DNA from: UBA12191 sp964422295
GTDB lineage: Bacteria; Planctomycetota; UBA8108; UBA1146
Assembly (NCBI GenBank): GCA_964422295.1
Contig: CAYRAM010000010.1
Coordinates: 26,414 to 90,413, forward strand
DNA: 64,000 nt
Direction of reading: 5' to 3'
Positions 37,069 to 45,442 of the stretch are shown one piece after another. The notes under the pieces are model-generated. The model ran no database searches, was not told where the DNA came from, and worked only from the letters and a program-made list of their open reading frames with translations. A program made the position numbers and the translations under genes. Within the stretch, counting starts at the first letter, position 1. Every line of letters starts with the position of its first letter.

Positions 37069-37847
37069 CTCTTACGTATCACGATTATCTGGATATTTCT
37101 CATCTTTTGGATATCCAGACCCCGAGATCTGAACCGCCAGAACACGACGAGACTCTATTCATCATCATCCATCAAACCTACGAGCTTTGGTTTAAGCAAT
37201 TTCTTCATGAGTTGGATCGTGCCGAAGAGTGTTTGGAAAAGGACGATCTCTGGGCGTGCATCGCCACCCTCAAAAGAATGCGCATGATTTTGAAAACGTT
37301 GGTGCAACAGGTCGACATCCTGGAAACGATGACTCCTCTCAGTTTTGTTTCATTCAGAGATCGGCTTGATACCGCCAGCGGATTCCAATCGGTGCAATTC
37401 CGGATTATCGAATTCCGGCTCGGACACAAGCGTCAGAGAATTCTCGACACTACTCCTGAGGGAGTTCCGCTGCGGGAAGACTTGGTGCAGGCAATGGACA
37501 GCCGCAGCCTTTTTGACGTGCTCAATGGTTTCTTGTCGCGCAATGGGTGTGACATTCCAGGAGAGATTCTCAACAGGGATTTCCGTGAAGCGACAGTTGC
37601 AAACGAGGCAGTTCAAAGCGAGCTTTTGCGGATGTATCGGGAGAAACCGGATGTTTCGGTGATGTTGGAGCTCTTGACCGATATCGACGAAGGCATCCAG
37701 GAGTGGCGCTACCGTCATGTGAAATTGGCGGAGCGAACTATCGGAGCCAAGATCGGCACCGGAGGAAGTGATGGAGTCGATTTCCTCAAGAGAACCTTGT
37801 TCTCTCCACTGTTCCCCGACCTGTGGGCAATTCGCTCGAAAATGTAG
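37065..37847 (+). CDS. kynA: Tryptophan 2,3-dioxygenase
   Basis: A 260-residue heme dioxygenase catalysing the first step, tryptophan to N-formylkynurenine. Seen: TLTYHDYLDISHLLDIQTP at the N-terminus, FIIIHQTYELWFKQ with the active-site H36, and RYRHVKLAERTIG with the proximal heme ligand H218, then KIGTGGS. The start is GTG 37065, forming a GTGA overlap with the monooxygenase stop; GGAG lies six bases upstream, inside the monooxygenase gene. Longer in-frame starts exist only within that gene and would add unrelated sequence. Confidence 0.95.
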   Translation: MTLTYHDYLDISHLLDIQTPRSEPPEHDETLFIIIHQTYELWFKQFLHELDRAEECLEKDDLWACIATLKRMRMILKTLVQQVDILETMTPLSFVSFRDRLDTASGFQSVQFRIIEFRLGHKRQRILDTTPEGVPLREDLVQAMDSRSLFDVLNGFLSRNGCDIPGEILNRDFREATVANEAVQSELLRMYREKPDVSVMLELLTDIDEGIQEWRYRHVKLAERTIGAKIGTGGSDGVDFLKRTLFSPLFPDLWAIRSKM

Positions 37848-37854
37848 GGGGACC

Positions 37855-38487
37855 TTGGACCTGATCGATATTTCTCCGCTATTGAGTGCCGATACTGCGG
37901 TCTTTCCCGGGGATACCCCGCTACAGAGGGAAGTCCTCATGGATCTCCATGCGGGAAACCACTTGACCCTGTCAACACTCAAATCGACGGTTCATCTTGG
38001 AAGTCATCTGGATGCACCGTGTCACTATGATCCCGATGGGGTTTCCATCGAAGATACCGATTTGTCTCTTTGCATCGGAAAGTGTCAGGTGATCGAAACC
38101 CGCTGCAAACCAGGTGATGAAATCTGCAGAGACGATCTGGCTGACCAGCCGCAGTGTTCGAGGATTCTGCTGAAGACAGGAAGCCACCCCGATCCCGATC
38201 ATTGGGGGGGAGATTTCAATGGGGTGTCCCCTTCCCTGATCGACGAGTTTGCAGAGATGGGAGTCAAACTTCTCGGAGTCGATACACCCAGCGTGGATTT
38301 GGCCGATTCCAAAGACCTGGCTTCCCACGCAGCGTGTCGAAGGGGAAACGTATGGATCCTCGAAGGTCTCGTGCTGACAGCCGCCGATCCCGGTTTTTAT
38401 GAATTGATCGCACTGCCGCTACGGTTGCAGGGTTTCGATGCTTCGCCGGTTCGCGCCGTATTGCGCAGTCTAGAATCCGATTCCTGA
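37855..38487 (+). CDS. kynB: Kynurenine formamidase (arylformamidase)
   Basis: A 210-residue metal-dependent cyclase-family hydrolase that converts N-formylkynurenine to kynurenine. The metal-binding motif HLGSHLDAPCH is at residues 47-57, and LIDISPLLSADTAVFPGDTP opens the domain. No ATG fits: the frame begins with TTG 37855, eight bases after the tryptophan dioxygenase stop, and CTG 37861 has the better spacing from GGGGGA. It is translated in series with the rest of the operon and directly abuts the next small gene. Confidence 0.93.
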   Translation: MDLIDISPLLSADTAVFPGDTPLQREVLMDLHAGNHLTLSTLKSTVHLGSHLDAPCHYDPDGVSIEDTDLSLCIGKCQVIETRCKPGDEICRDDLADQPQCSRILLKTGSHPDPDHWGGDFNGVSPSLIDEFAEMGVKLLGVDTPSVDLADSKDLASHAACRRGNVWILEGLVLTAADPGFYELIALPLRLQGFDASPVRAVLRSLESDS

Positions 38488-38805
38488 ATGTCTGAGGAAG
38501 ATCAGGGGCTCGGCGGATTACAGCAGCCGGTCCTGTTGGCATTCCTGGCATGGGTCACGCGTCAACATGACGATGCCCTTGTCACCCTTTGCGGTCTCAA
38601 ATTGGTGGGCTCATCGATGAAGATCGGAAATCTCATCGAAGTTTTTCAAACATCGACGGAAGAGTGGGCCAGTGCCCACGAATTTGTCGATGCCTTGGTC
38701 CCTGGATCTGTAGATGAAGATGAAATGATCTGTACCGGTTTTCTGCAGTTGATCGGGCTGGAGAGAGACACGGTTGCGGTGATCCGTGCAGAACTGTCGA
38801 TTTAA
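38488..38805 (+). CDS. Small hypothetical protein at the end of the kynurenine operon
   Basis: A 105-residue protein starting immediately after the kynB stop (TGA-ATG). The sequence is helical (LQQPVLLAFLAWVTRQHDDA, then LIEVFQTSTEEWASAHEFVD), acidic, with no signal peptide or known motif. Its position with zero spacing argues for translation with the operon; a regulatory or accessory role in tryptophan breakdown is only inference. Its stop codon shares the sequence TTAA with the stop of the convergent minus-strand gene. Confidence 0.6.
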   Translation: MSEEDQGLGGLQQPVLLAFLAWVTRQHDDALVTLCGLKLVGSSMKIGNLIEVFQTSTEEWASAHEFVDALVPGSVDEDEMICTGFLQLIGLERDTVAVIRAELSI

Positions 38806-40577
38806 GGCAAGCGCAATCGGGTCGATTCCTTCGGTTCAATGAATAGGGTGGAAGCTGCATGGCCGCTGTCGAGATGGGATTGGATTTCATATTGGCCAGG
38901 AGGCAGCGTCACGCGGCTCGATCCGCGGGGGCCGGTGGTGCGGATCGCCCATGCAGCCGGAATCTCGGGAGCGGACAAAGGTACGATGGTGAAAGGGTGA
39001 TTCGCCAGTACCTCTCCATCCATTCCGACGAGAGTGACAGTGACCTCGCCTGCAGGTTGTAGAGTTGCCTTGACAGGCAAGGGGTAGTCGGAAGGACCCG
39101 TCGAGAAAAAGTATGGAGTCCAACCTCTCTGATATACGACTCCGACCCCACCGGTTCTCGGCCACAAAAAAGTCTCTGGTTGCTGAGTGCGTTTTAATGG
39201 AGACATCTCGCCATTTTCAGCGAGAAGATAAACGGGAACATTTGTCAGTGAAGGTTGGCTGTATTCATCTTGGGCTGCAAACACGGTCACAGAGAGTTCC
39301 GTTGCACCATCAAATTGAAACTCTTCATATTGATTACCGGTGACTTCAAAACTCCGATTCTGTGCAAACACCCGCTCAGGAAGTTGCAGAAAAACCCACT
39401 TGTAGGTCCCGTGGGGAACATCTTCGACAACGAATCGACCATCTTCGTCGGTGGAGAATGAAAACGGTCGAGGTCCGAATAGACTTCCCTGTAGCCCCGC
39501 AACCGATTCACCGAGGGGGCCGATGACCCTTCCTTCGATACGTCCTGTATTCAATTGAAGGACCACTTCACTGTCTTGATACAACGCCTCTTCGAGGGTG
39601 GTTCCTTCGCCATTTCCCAAGGGAGAGGTCCAAATGAATCTCCACAGACCTGGCCCCGGGAGGAGGGCTTCAAATCGTCCATTCTCTGCCACCGGGATCG
39701 TGGCGGAGGCTTGGGTTTCGCGGCACCAGGTTTGGACAGTGCCTCCTGCGACTGCGACCTGATTGCGCAGGATGACCCCGCGAACCTGAATCGATGGCCC
39801 CAGTTGGAAAACGAGATCGCGCTCTTCCCCTTCGCCAATTTCGATTTCACGTCTGGCGAGGACCCGAGATCCAGAGCGCACACTGACCATGTGCCTGCCT
39901 GCGATGAGGCCACCCAATCTTCGGGAGGTCCCATCCATGGCTACGGGAGGAACCGGAACCGCTGCCCCCATCTCTCTCGGGGTCCTTGGTTCGATCAAGC
40001 GGCTTTCTACGAACATGTCATCATGAAAATTAGCGCGAGGAGTTTCGACGCTGACCCACAAGACGCTTTCTGGCGCGATGGCGAGGAGCAATTCATCCGC
40101 TGGGGTGTTGGAACTTGCAGTTCCGAGGTGAATCGCATCTTTTCCCCAGTGCCAGCGAGCGGGGGCAAACCCCTCTGCGCGGACGGTCACAGATGCCTGA
40201 TCCACTTCAGGGACTTCGACAGAGAAGTATCCGCCGGAGCGAGTTCTTGAGTGACCCAGCGGTATGGATCCTTTGAAATTTCTGAATGCCACGGTCGCTT
40301 CCGGGACGGGAAGGCCGGTGGTCACATCGATTACCTGGCCTGCAAAGCGCGTGGTAGGTCCTTGGGGAACTTGTGGGTTCCTCTTTATGTCAGAGACACC
40401 ATCCCCAAGACTTGCGTTGGAATTGTCGGATTCGGATACCGGGGTACCGGAGGGATTGAGTTCAGGGTAGTCATCCACCACAGGAGTATCTTCAAGGAAG
40501 AAGCGGCCAATAAAGAGGGCAAGGCCGCCGACCAGAATCAGGACGATAGCGAGGACGCGTTTATCGATGGTAATCAA
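38802..40577 (-). CDS. Membrane-anchored carboxypeptidase-regulatory-like (CarboxypepD_reg) protein
   Basis: A 591-residue protein with an N-terminal membrane helix (AIVLILVGGLALFIGRFFL, residues 10-28), a short acidic linker and several beta-sandwich repeats. CarboxypepD_reg-like units are seen at about 77-135 (RFAGQVIDVTTGLPVPEATV) and 345-400 (GRIEGRVIGPLGESVAGLQ, then DEDGRFVVEDVPHGTYKW). No catalytic motif is present. It follows the aminomuconate deaminase gene by 12 bases and may share its transcript, but nothing ties it to tryptophan metabolism. Such proteins are common surface or periplasmic structural proteins in planctomycetes. Confidence 0.8.
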   Translation of the reverse strand: MITIDKRVLAIVLILVGGLALFIGRFFLEDTPVVDDYPELNPSGTPVSESDNSNASLGDGVSDIKRNPQVPQGPTTRFAGQVIDVTTGLPVPEATVAFRNFKGSIPLGHSRTRSGGYFSVEVPEVDQASVTVRAEGFAPARWHWGKDAIHLGTASSNTPADELLLAIAPESVLWVSVETPRANFHDDMFVESRLIEPRTPREMGAAVPVPPVAMDGTSRRLGGLIAGRHMVSVRSGSRVLARREIEIGEGEERDLVFQLGPSIQVRGVILRNQVAVAGGTVQTWCRETQASATIPVAENGRFEALLPGPGLWRFIWTSPLGNGEGTTLEEALYQDSEVVLQLNTGRIEGRVIGPLGESVAGLQGSLFGPRPFSFSTDEDGRFVVEDVPHGTYKWVFLQLPERVFAQNRSFEVTGNQYEEFQFDGATELSVTVFAAQDEYSQPSLTNVPVYLLAENGEMSPLKRTQQPETFLWPRTGGVGVVYQRGWTPYFFSTGPSDYPLPVKATLQPAGEVTVTLVGMDGEVLANHPFTIVPLSAPEIPAAWAIRTTGPRGSSRVTLPPGQYEIQSHLDSGHAASTLFIEPKESTRLRLP

Positions 40578-40589
40578 AAACCGATCTCC

Positions 40590-41015
40590 CTACGCCCTGG
40601 GTGCATGAACGATCACTTTCAACTCGACGGCGATGGAGGTAGGAAGGGCACCCACCTCCACTGTCGTACGGCATGGTCGAATCTCACCAAAATATTCTTC
40701 GTAGACACGGTTGTAGATCTCAAAATCATTCTTCATGTCTGTCAGATATACGGCGACGTCGACCACTTCGTTCCAATGAGCACCCGCATCTTCGACCACT
40801 TTCTGGACATTTTCGAAGCAGGATCGGCATTGGGTTTCGATACAGTAGTCTACGATGTTTCCGTCTGCGGAGAGGGTGACCCCCGGAATCTCCTCCGTCC
40901 CCTTCGATCTGGGGCCCACACCGCTCAAATAGATAAAATCCCCGGCCCTGCGGGCATGGGGATAAGGACCTACCGGATCCGGTGCCCGGTCGCTGTTGGT
41001 GACGTGGTCATTCAT
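40590..41015 (-). CDS. nbaF: 2-aminomuconate deaminase (Rid/YjgF family)
   Basis: A 141-residue Rid-family protein. DPVGPYPHARRAGDFIYLSG, GVGPRSK, TQCRSCFENVQKVVEDAG and IRPCRTTVEVGALPTSIAVE match the 2-aminomuconate deaminase branch rather than generic RidA. It releases ammonia from 2-aminomuconate to give 4-oxalocrotonate. ATG 41015 is chosen over an upstream ATG at 41030 because AAGGGGA sits six bases before it. It is 21 bases downstream of the dehydrogenase that produces its substrate. Confidence 0.9.
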   Translation of the reverse strand: MNDHVTNSDRAPDPVGPYPHARRAGDFIYLSGVGPRSKGTEEIPGVTLSADGNIVDYCIETQCRSCFENVQKVVEDAGAHWNEVVDVAVYLTDMKNDFEIYNRVYEEYFGEIRPCRTTVEVGALPTSIAVELKVIVHAPRA

Positions 41016-41036
41016 GGAATCCCCTTTCAAGGCGAC

Positions 41037-42512
41037 TCAGGGTCTGGAGTCAAATCGTAGGCAAATATTGGTTGGCTCTTGGAAGAAACGCAGGGAATCG
41101 GTGCCTCCCTCACGACCGAGCCCACTGTCTTTGACCCCTCCGAAGACAGTTCGGAGATCACGTTTCATCCAGCAGTTGACCCAGACGGTTCCCGCTTCAA
41201 TTTTTTCAGACATGCGCAACGCGCGATCGACATCTTTGGTCCATACGCTCGCTGCAAGTCCATAGCGAACATCATTCGCCAGGTGCAGAGCTTCTTCTTC
41301 ATCAGAGAAGGGGATCACACTGGCAACGGGACCAAAGATCTCTTCCTGATTTGTCTTTGCCGAGTGAGGCAGACCACGGATCAATGCGGGAGTCAGGTAA
41401 TACCCGTCGGCACAGCGGTCATCAGGGGAGAAGCGTTCACCACCGACAACCTCACCCCCTTCAGCGCGGGCAGTTTGCAGGCATGATTCAACTTTGGACA
41501 GGTGTTCTGCTGATACGAGTGCACCCATCATGGTGCTCTCAAGCAAAGGATCTCCGATGACCATTTCGCCAATTCTCTTCTGCAGGCGTTCTGCCACCTC
41601 ATCGGCGATTTTATGATTGACGAGAATCCTGGATCCACACAGGCAAATCTGGCCTTGATTGGAGTAGGCGGCTCTGAAAGCCCCTTCGACTGCGGCATCG
41701 ATGGCAGCATCTTCAAAGATGATGGTCGGGTTTTTGCCACCAAGTTCGAGAAGGGTCTTTTTGAAGGCGGGAGCTGCCTGTTGGGCAATAGCGGCTCCGG
41801 TCTTTGTCCCGCCTGTGAAGGAAATCGCAGGGATTTCAGGGTGGCCGACGATGGCAGATCCGACCTCTGGCCCGGTTCCGTGGACGATGTTGAGAACTCC
41901 CGTAGGGAATCCGGATTCGATGGCGACTCTTGCCAGAAGATCCGCAGTGACCGGAGTCATCTCGGACGGCTTGCCAACCACAGTGCATCCGGCTGCCAGT
42001 GCAGGAGCGATCTTCCAGGTGAAAAGGTACAACGGCAGATTCCAAGGAGAGATACATCCCGCAACTCCCACGGGACGACTGACGGTCACATTGAGAAGAT
42101 CATCTCCTGGCAAGCGGGTACGAAAAGCATCTTCATGTTGATAGCGGGCTGCACCGGCAAAAAATCTCAGATTGGCGGCGGCACGGGGGATATCAAGGGA
42201 TCTGGATACCGAGATAGGTTTGCCGTTGTCGATACTCTCTGCACGAGCGAACACATCGAGATTTTCCTCGATGCTTCGGGCCAGGTTTTCCAAATGGAAG
42301 CCGCGGATTTCCGCAGAGAGATCGCCCCAGGATTTCTTTGCCTCTTTCGCCGCAGCGACTGCTCGCTCGACATCGGATGAATCACTGGCAGGCAATGAAC
42401 CGAGAATCTCTCCGGTTGCAGGCTCATGGTTTTCCAAAGTCTTGCCGCTGGAGGCTGGGATCCTGTCTCCACCGATGTAGTTCAAAACTTCAGAGAAATC
42501 ATCGAGTTCCAT
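41037..42512 (-). CDS. nbaE: 2-aminomuconate-6-semialdehyde dehydrogenase
   Basis: A 491-residue NAD-dependent aldehyde dehydrogenase oxidising the ACMSD product to 2-aminomuconate. Features: PWNLPLYLFTWKIAPALAAG, FTGGTKTG, LELGGKNP with the general-base Glu, and NQGQICLCGSRI with the catalytic Cys. The combination and the neighbours indicate the AMSDH (ALDH8-like) clade. ATG 42512 is used because AAAGGA lies six bases upstream; ATGs at 42518 and 42530 have poorer spacing. Confidence 0.92.
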   Translation of the reverse strand: MELDDFSEVLNYIGGDRIPASSGKTLENHEPATGEILGSLPASDSSDVERAVAAAKEAKKSWGDLSAEIRGFHLENLARSIEENLDVFARAESIDNGKPISVSRSLDIPRAAANLRFFAGAARYQHEDAFRTRLPGDDLLNVTVSRPVGVAGCISPWNLPLYLFTWKIAPALAAGCTVVGKPSEMTPVTADLLARVAIESGFPTGVLNIVHGTGPEVGSAIVGHPEIPAISFTGGTKTGAAIAQQAAPAFKKTLLELGGKNPTIIFEDAAIDAAVEGAFRAAYSNQGQICLCGSRILVNHKIADEVAERLQKRIGEMVIGDPLLESTMMGALVSAEHLSKVESCLQTARAEGGEVVGGERFSPDDRCADGYYLTPALIRGLPHSAKTNQEEIFGPVASVIPFSDEEEALHLANDVRYGLAASVWTKDVDRALRMSEKIEAGTVWVNCWMKRDLRTVFGGVKDSGLGREGGTDSLRFFQEPTNICLRFDSRP

Positions 42513-42540
42513 CGTCATTCCTTTCCGCATTCTCCCGGCT

Positions 42541-43320
42541 TCAAATCACGTTTAACCTGCCACCATCCACGGGCAGGCAAACACCGCTGATGTACGCTGC
42601 TGCAGGGGAGCACAAAAATGCAACCGCAGAGCCGATTTCAGAGGCTTCCGCCAGTCTTCCCAGTGGGATCGTCGATAACCACTCTGATTTCACAGTTTCA
42701 GGAGTCACATTTCCTGCGGAGGCTCTCTTCTCCATCAGTTGGCCCAATCTCGCGGTGTCAGTGAAGCCCGGGAGAACACTATTGATGGTGATGCCATGGG
42801 GGCCCAGCTCTTTGGAAAGTGTCTTGGCCCAAGAGGCCACCGCTCCACGCGTCGTGTTGGAAACTCCCAATCCTTGGATCGGCTCCCTCACTGAAGTTGA
42901 AATGATATTGACGATGCGTCCGTAACTGCTTTCCTTCATACCTGGAACCAATTCCTGAACCAGAAGATGATTGCAAACAAGGTGGCGAGTCATCGCGTTC
43001 GCAAATTCGCTGGAATCTGCATCGAACAAAGGACCACCTGGAGGGCCACCCGAATTGTTGATCAAAATTTGATACGGACCGTCAGAGTTGATTTTTTCAC
43101 GGATCAGATCTCGCAGAGTTTCGGGCATATCGAAGTCTGCCACGAGGGTGTCGTGACCGGAGCCATGAAGAGTTTCGACAGCCTGACTCAAATCGTCGGT
43201 ATTGCGGGCACAGAGAGTGACCCGGGCGCCATGACTGGCTAATTCGACGGCGCTGGCGAGACCGATTCCCTGACTGCTTCCACAGACGAGTGCAGACTTG
43301 CCATCCAGTGAGATATCCAT
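42541..43320 (-). CDS. Atypical short-chain dehydrogenase/reductase lacking the YxxxK pair
   Basis: A 259-residue SDR. The Rossmann motif is GSSQGIG (14-20), NNSGG is at 88-92 and the catalytic-Ser position is S141. At the usual Tyr and Lys positions there are S154 and R158 (VSNTTRGAV), so the standard proton-relay pair is missing; a minority SDR clade with SNTxR at this place exists. It is the first gene of the minus-strand aminomuconate set, 28 bases before the dehydrogenase, so it may act on a pathway intermediate or have a non-redox role. Exact reaction unknown. Confidence 0.83.
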   Translation of the reverse strand: MDISLDGKSALVCGSSQGIGLASAVELASHGARVTLCARNTDDLSQAVETLHGSGHDTLVADFDMPETLRDLIREKINSDGPYQILINNSGGPPGGPLFDADSSEFANAMTRHLVCNHLLVQELVPGMKESSYGRIVNIISTSVREPIQGLGVSNTTRGAVASWAKTLSKELGPHGITINSVLPGFTDTARLGQLMEKRASAGNVTPETVKSEWLSTIPLGRLAEASEIGSAVAFLCSPAAAYISGVCLPVDGGRLNVI

Positions 43321-43608
43321 GTTGTTCCCTTCCCAAGGTCAACGGAGATCTTATCCGACACGCCAGAGATTTGGAGTGCACTTGAGAAGCCTGCGGAATT
43401 CTGACCCTCCAACGGGGAGGCAGGCCGGTATCGTTTCGCCGTTGAGGGTCTCGATCAGGGGCAGGAATGCTCTTCGCAGCCGAGAAGGGGCAAATCGAGT
43501 CCGCACCGGGGATAGATACATTTTAGCGAGTGTCGGAATTAACTTATTCGGGCAGATAAAGCCGCTCAAGAGTGTGTCTGAGGGTGCTTGGTACTGATAT
43601 CGAAGGAT
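43321..43608. other. Intergenic region before the aminomuconate operon
   Basis: These 288 bases probably hold the promoter of the SDR-nbaE-nbaF set. On the minus strand a 72-codon frame from TTG 43569 to 43351 is open but resembles nothing known and has a poor start. A TAAAAT sequence on the minus strand is the only -10-like motif I see. Confidence 0.4.
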
Positions 43609-45438
43609 CTAGTCGGTTTCCCTGAAACGTTGAAGGATCCAATTGCAGATGGCATCGAGCACGAGAGGAGAAAAGGTCTCCTCGATCTCGCCGTATTCGC
43701 TGACGGTACCGCGTTGGCATTTTTGAAAGAGGTGATTGAGGTCATCGAAGATCAGGATTTCTTGGTCGAACTTCTTGAGTGAAGGCTCGTCGAGAATCTG
43801 CCGAACCCTTTTGACATTGGATTCCCAAGGGACTTGCAAATCCTTCTTCCCAAAAACCAGGAGGTGAGGGATGCGAATTTTCTTTAGAGCCCACTCCGGA
43901 TCATAGCGGATGAACCAGCGAATCCATGGAATCGACATTTGAGTTGTGAATTGGGCACGATCCTCATCGGTGAGTTCATCTTCCGATGCCAGAAGTTCGT
44001 TGATTTTCTCGTCGGTGAACGACTCGACTCTGCAATTGACCGCATCCTCCGCTGCGCCTTCGGCTTCTTTGTCAGGTGCGTTCAAGACCGCGGTAAACAG
44101 TTTTCGATTCAGCTTCAGTCCTGCTTCATAGGTGGCTTGATCGATCCCTTCAGCGATGGAAAGAGCCCTGTTCTGTTCGAGAAGCAATTGATCGCCGCGA
44201 ACCCCCGGGCCAGCGAGACTGATGGCGAAGGACATGGAACGGGCATCTTTCGGATCGGAATTGGCCGCCAATAGTTGGGCGATGATTGCACCTTCACTGT
44301 GACCGATGTAGCCGATTCGGTTTCCGATGAGATCCTGGGCGATCTCTCCCTTCTCAGTCTTGATCTGGAAGTGTTCCTCCGCTTCGCTGGCCAATTTGAA
44401 AACTTTTTGTGCCAATTTCATGTAATCGTAAGTGGTCGCGACATCCTGGTTTTTCAGGATGGGTGTTTCGCCAATCCCTGGGTCGTCGTAGCGGATGGTG
44501 GCGATTCCCTTGCGCGCCAAGTGATCTGCGATCACGCGAAATGGCTGGTGTCCAAAAATGGCAGAGTCTCGATCCTGGGTACCAGAGCCGGAGATCATGA
44601 TGGCAACGGGGAAGGGACCATTTCCTTCCGGAACCGTAAGCGTGGCTCCGATGGGGCACCAACTCTCCGCATCGCCGCTCCAATGAAATTCCCGATACGG
44701 AAAGGGGGGTTGGGGAGTTTGCGGGCGTTGCGGTTTGCTGATTTCCTGTCGACGCTCCAATTTGAAGGGGAATTTCCCAGCCCCCTGCAACATGAGCCCT
44801 GCCAATTCGTTGCCGTCCTCGGAGAGGATAAGATCCAAAGTCAAAAAGATGGAAGGGGCGCACAATCGCAATCGGCGATCATCGATCTGATCGAAACGCT
44901 CGAATTGAATTTCATCGGGGCTCTGGTCGCTGCTGATCAGATAACCCCGGACCTGAGAACCCTCGGTGACCTCGAGGTTCAGAACCATACGCAATGAGAT
45001 CAATTGGATGACCGCTTTGCCCTCGTAGAGTCCCGCCGCCTTTGCAGCCAGATCGGCTGATAGGGGAGTGCGGGGATCGGTGCGACTGAGTTCGAGGGGG
45101 ATGCTGCTGCCGCGTTGATTCCAGGTTCCCCGAATCTTGCCCGTTTCAGAATCCAAGCGTGCTTCGCAGGTTGCTGCTGTCGAAGGGACCGAAATGGTGA
45201 TCCCCCCTTCAGGTTTCACAGTCACCGTGGCTGCCAGCCCATAGGAGTTTTGTTGGGGGGAATCGACGCTGCCGGACCAGCCAGAATCCGTTTTTTCTTC
45301 GAGATGAAAAATTAACTCGATGGATCCGAGTGAGCCCTTCCAAGAGCCCTTCAGATCGGGGCCTGCAGAGAGAGTGTTTTCATTCAGCAAGACCCCCAAC
45401 CCTGAACAGAAGAACACGGCGAGAATCTTGATATTCAT
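43609..45438 (-). CDS. Secreted alpha/beta hydrolase
   Basis: A 609-residue exported hydrolase. Signal peptide 1-25; beta-rich N-terminal region with two DUF-like repeats 28-235 (DLKGSWKGSLGSIELIFHL and LYEGKAVIQLISLRMVLNL); and an alpha/beta hydrolase domain from about 255 with oxyanion region ISGSGTQDRD, nucleophile elbow GHSEG (Ser about residue 377) and catalytic His in DDLNHLFQ near the end. This layout matches secreted planctomycete and bacteroidete peptidase or esterase-like proteins. Substrate unknown. It is only four bases downstream of topA and may be cotranscribed. Confidence 0.85.
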   Translation of the reverse strand: MNIKILAVFFCSGLGVLLNENTLSAGPDLKGSWKGSLGSIELIFHLEEKTDSGWSGSVDSPQQNSYGLAATVTVKPEGGITISVPSTAATCEARLDSETGKIRGTWNQRGSSIPLELSRTDPRTPLSADLAAKAAGLYEGKAVIQLISLRMVLNLEVTEGSQVRGYLISSDQSPDEIQFERFDQIDDRRLRLCAPSIFLTLDLILSEDGNELAGLMLQGAGKFPFKLERRQEISKPQRPQTPQPPFPYREFHWSGDAESWCPIGATLTVPEGNGPFPVAIMISGSGTQDRDSAIFGHQPFRVIADHLARKGIATIRYDDPGIGETPILKNQDVATTYDYMKLAQKVFKLASEAEEHFQIKTEKGEIAQDLIGNRIGYIGHSEGAIIAQLLAANSDPKDARSMSFAISLAGPGVRGDQLLLEQNRALSIAEGIDQATYEAGLKLNRKLFTAVLNAPDKEAEGAAEDAVNCRVESFTDEKINELLASEDELTDEDRAQFTTQMSIPWIRWFIRYDPEWALKKIRIPHLLVFGKKDLQVPWESNVKRVRQILDEPSLKKFDQEILIFDDLNHLFQKCQRGTVSEYGEIEETFSPLVLDAICNWILQRFRETD

Positions 45439-45442
45439 GAAA

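Noticed and set aside
43351..43569. 72-codon minus-strand frame between the hydrolase and SDR genes
   Set aside because: TTG start without a clear ribosome-binding site, Arg/Pro-rich composition and no recognisable family; treated as intergenic.
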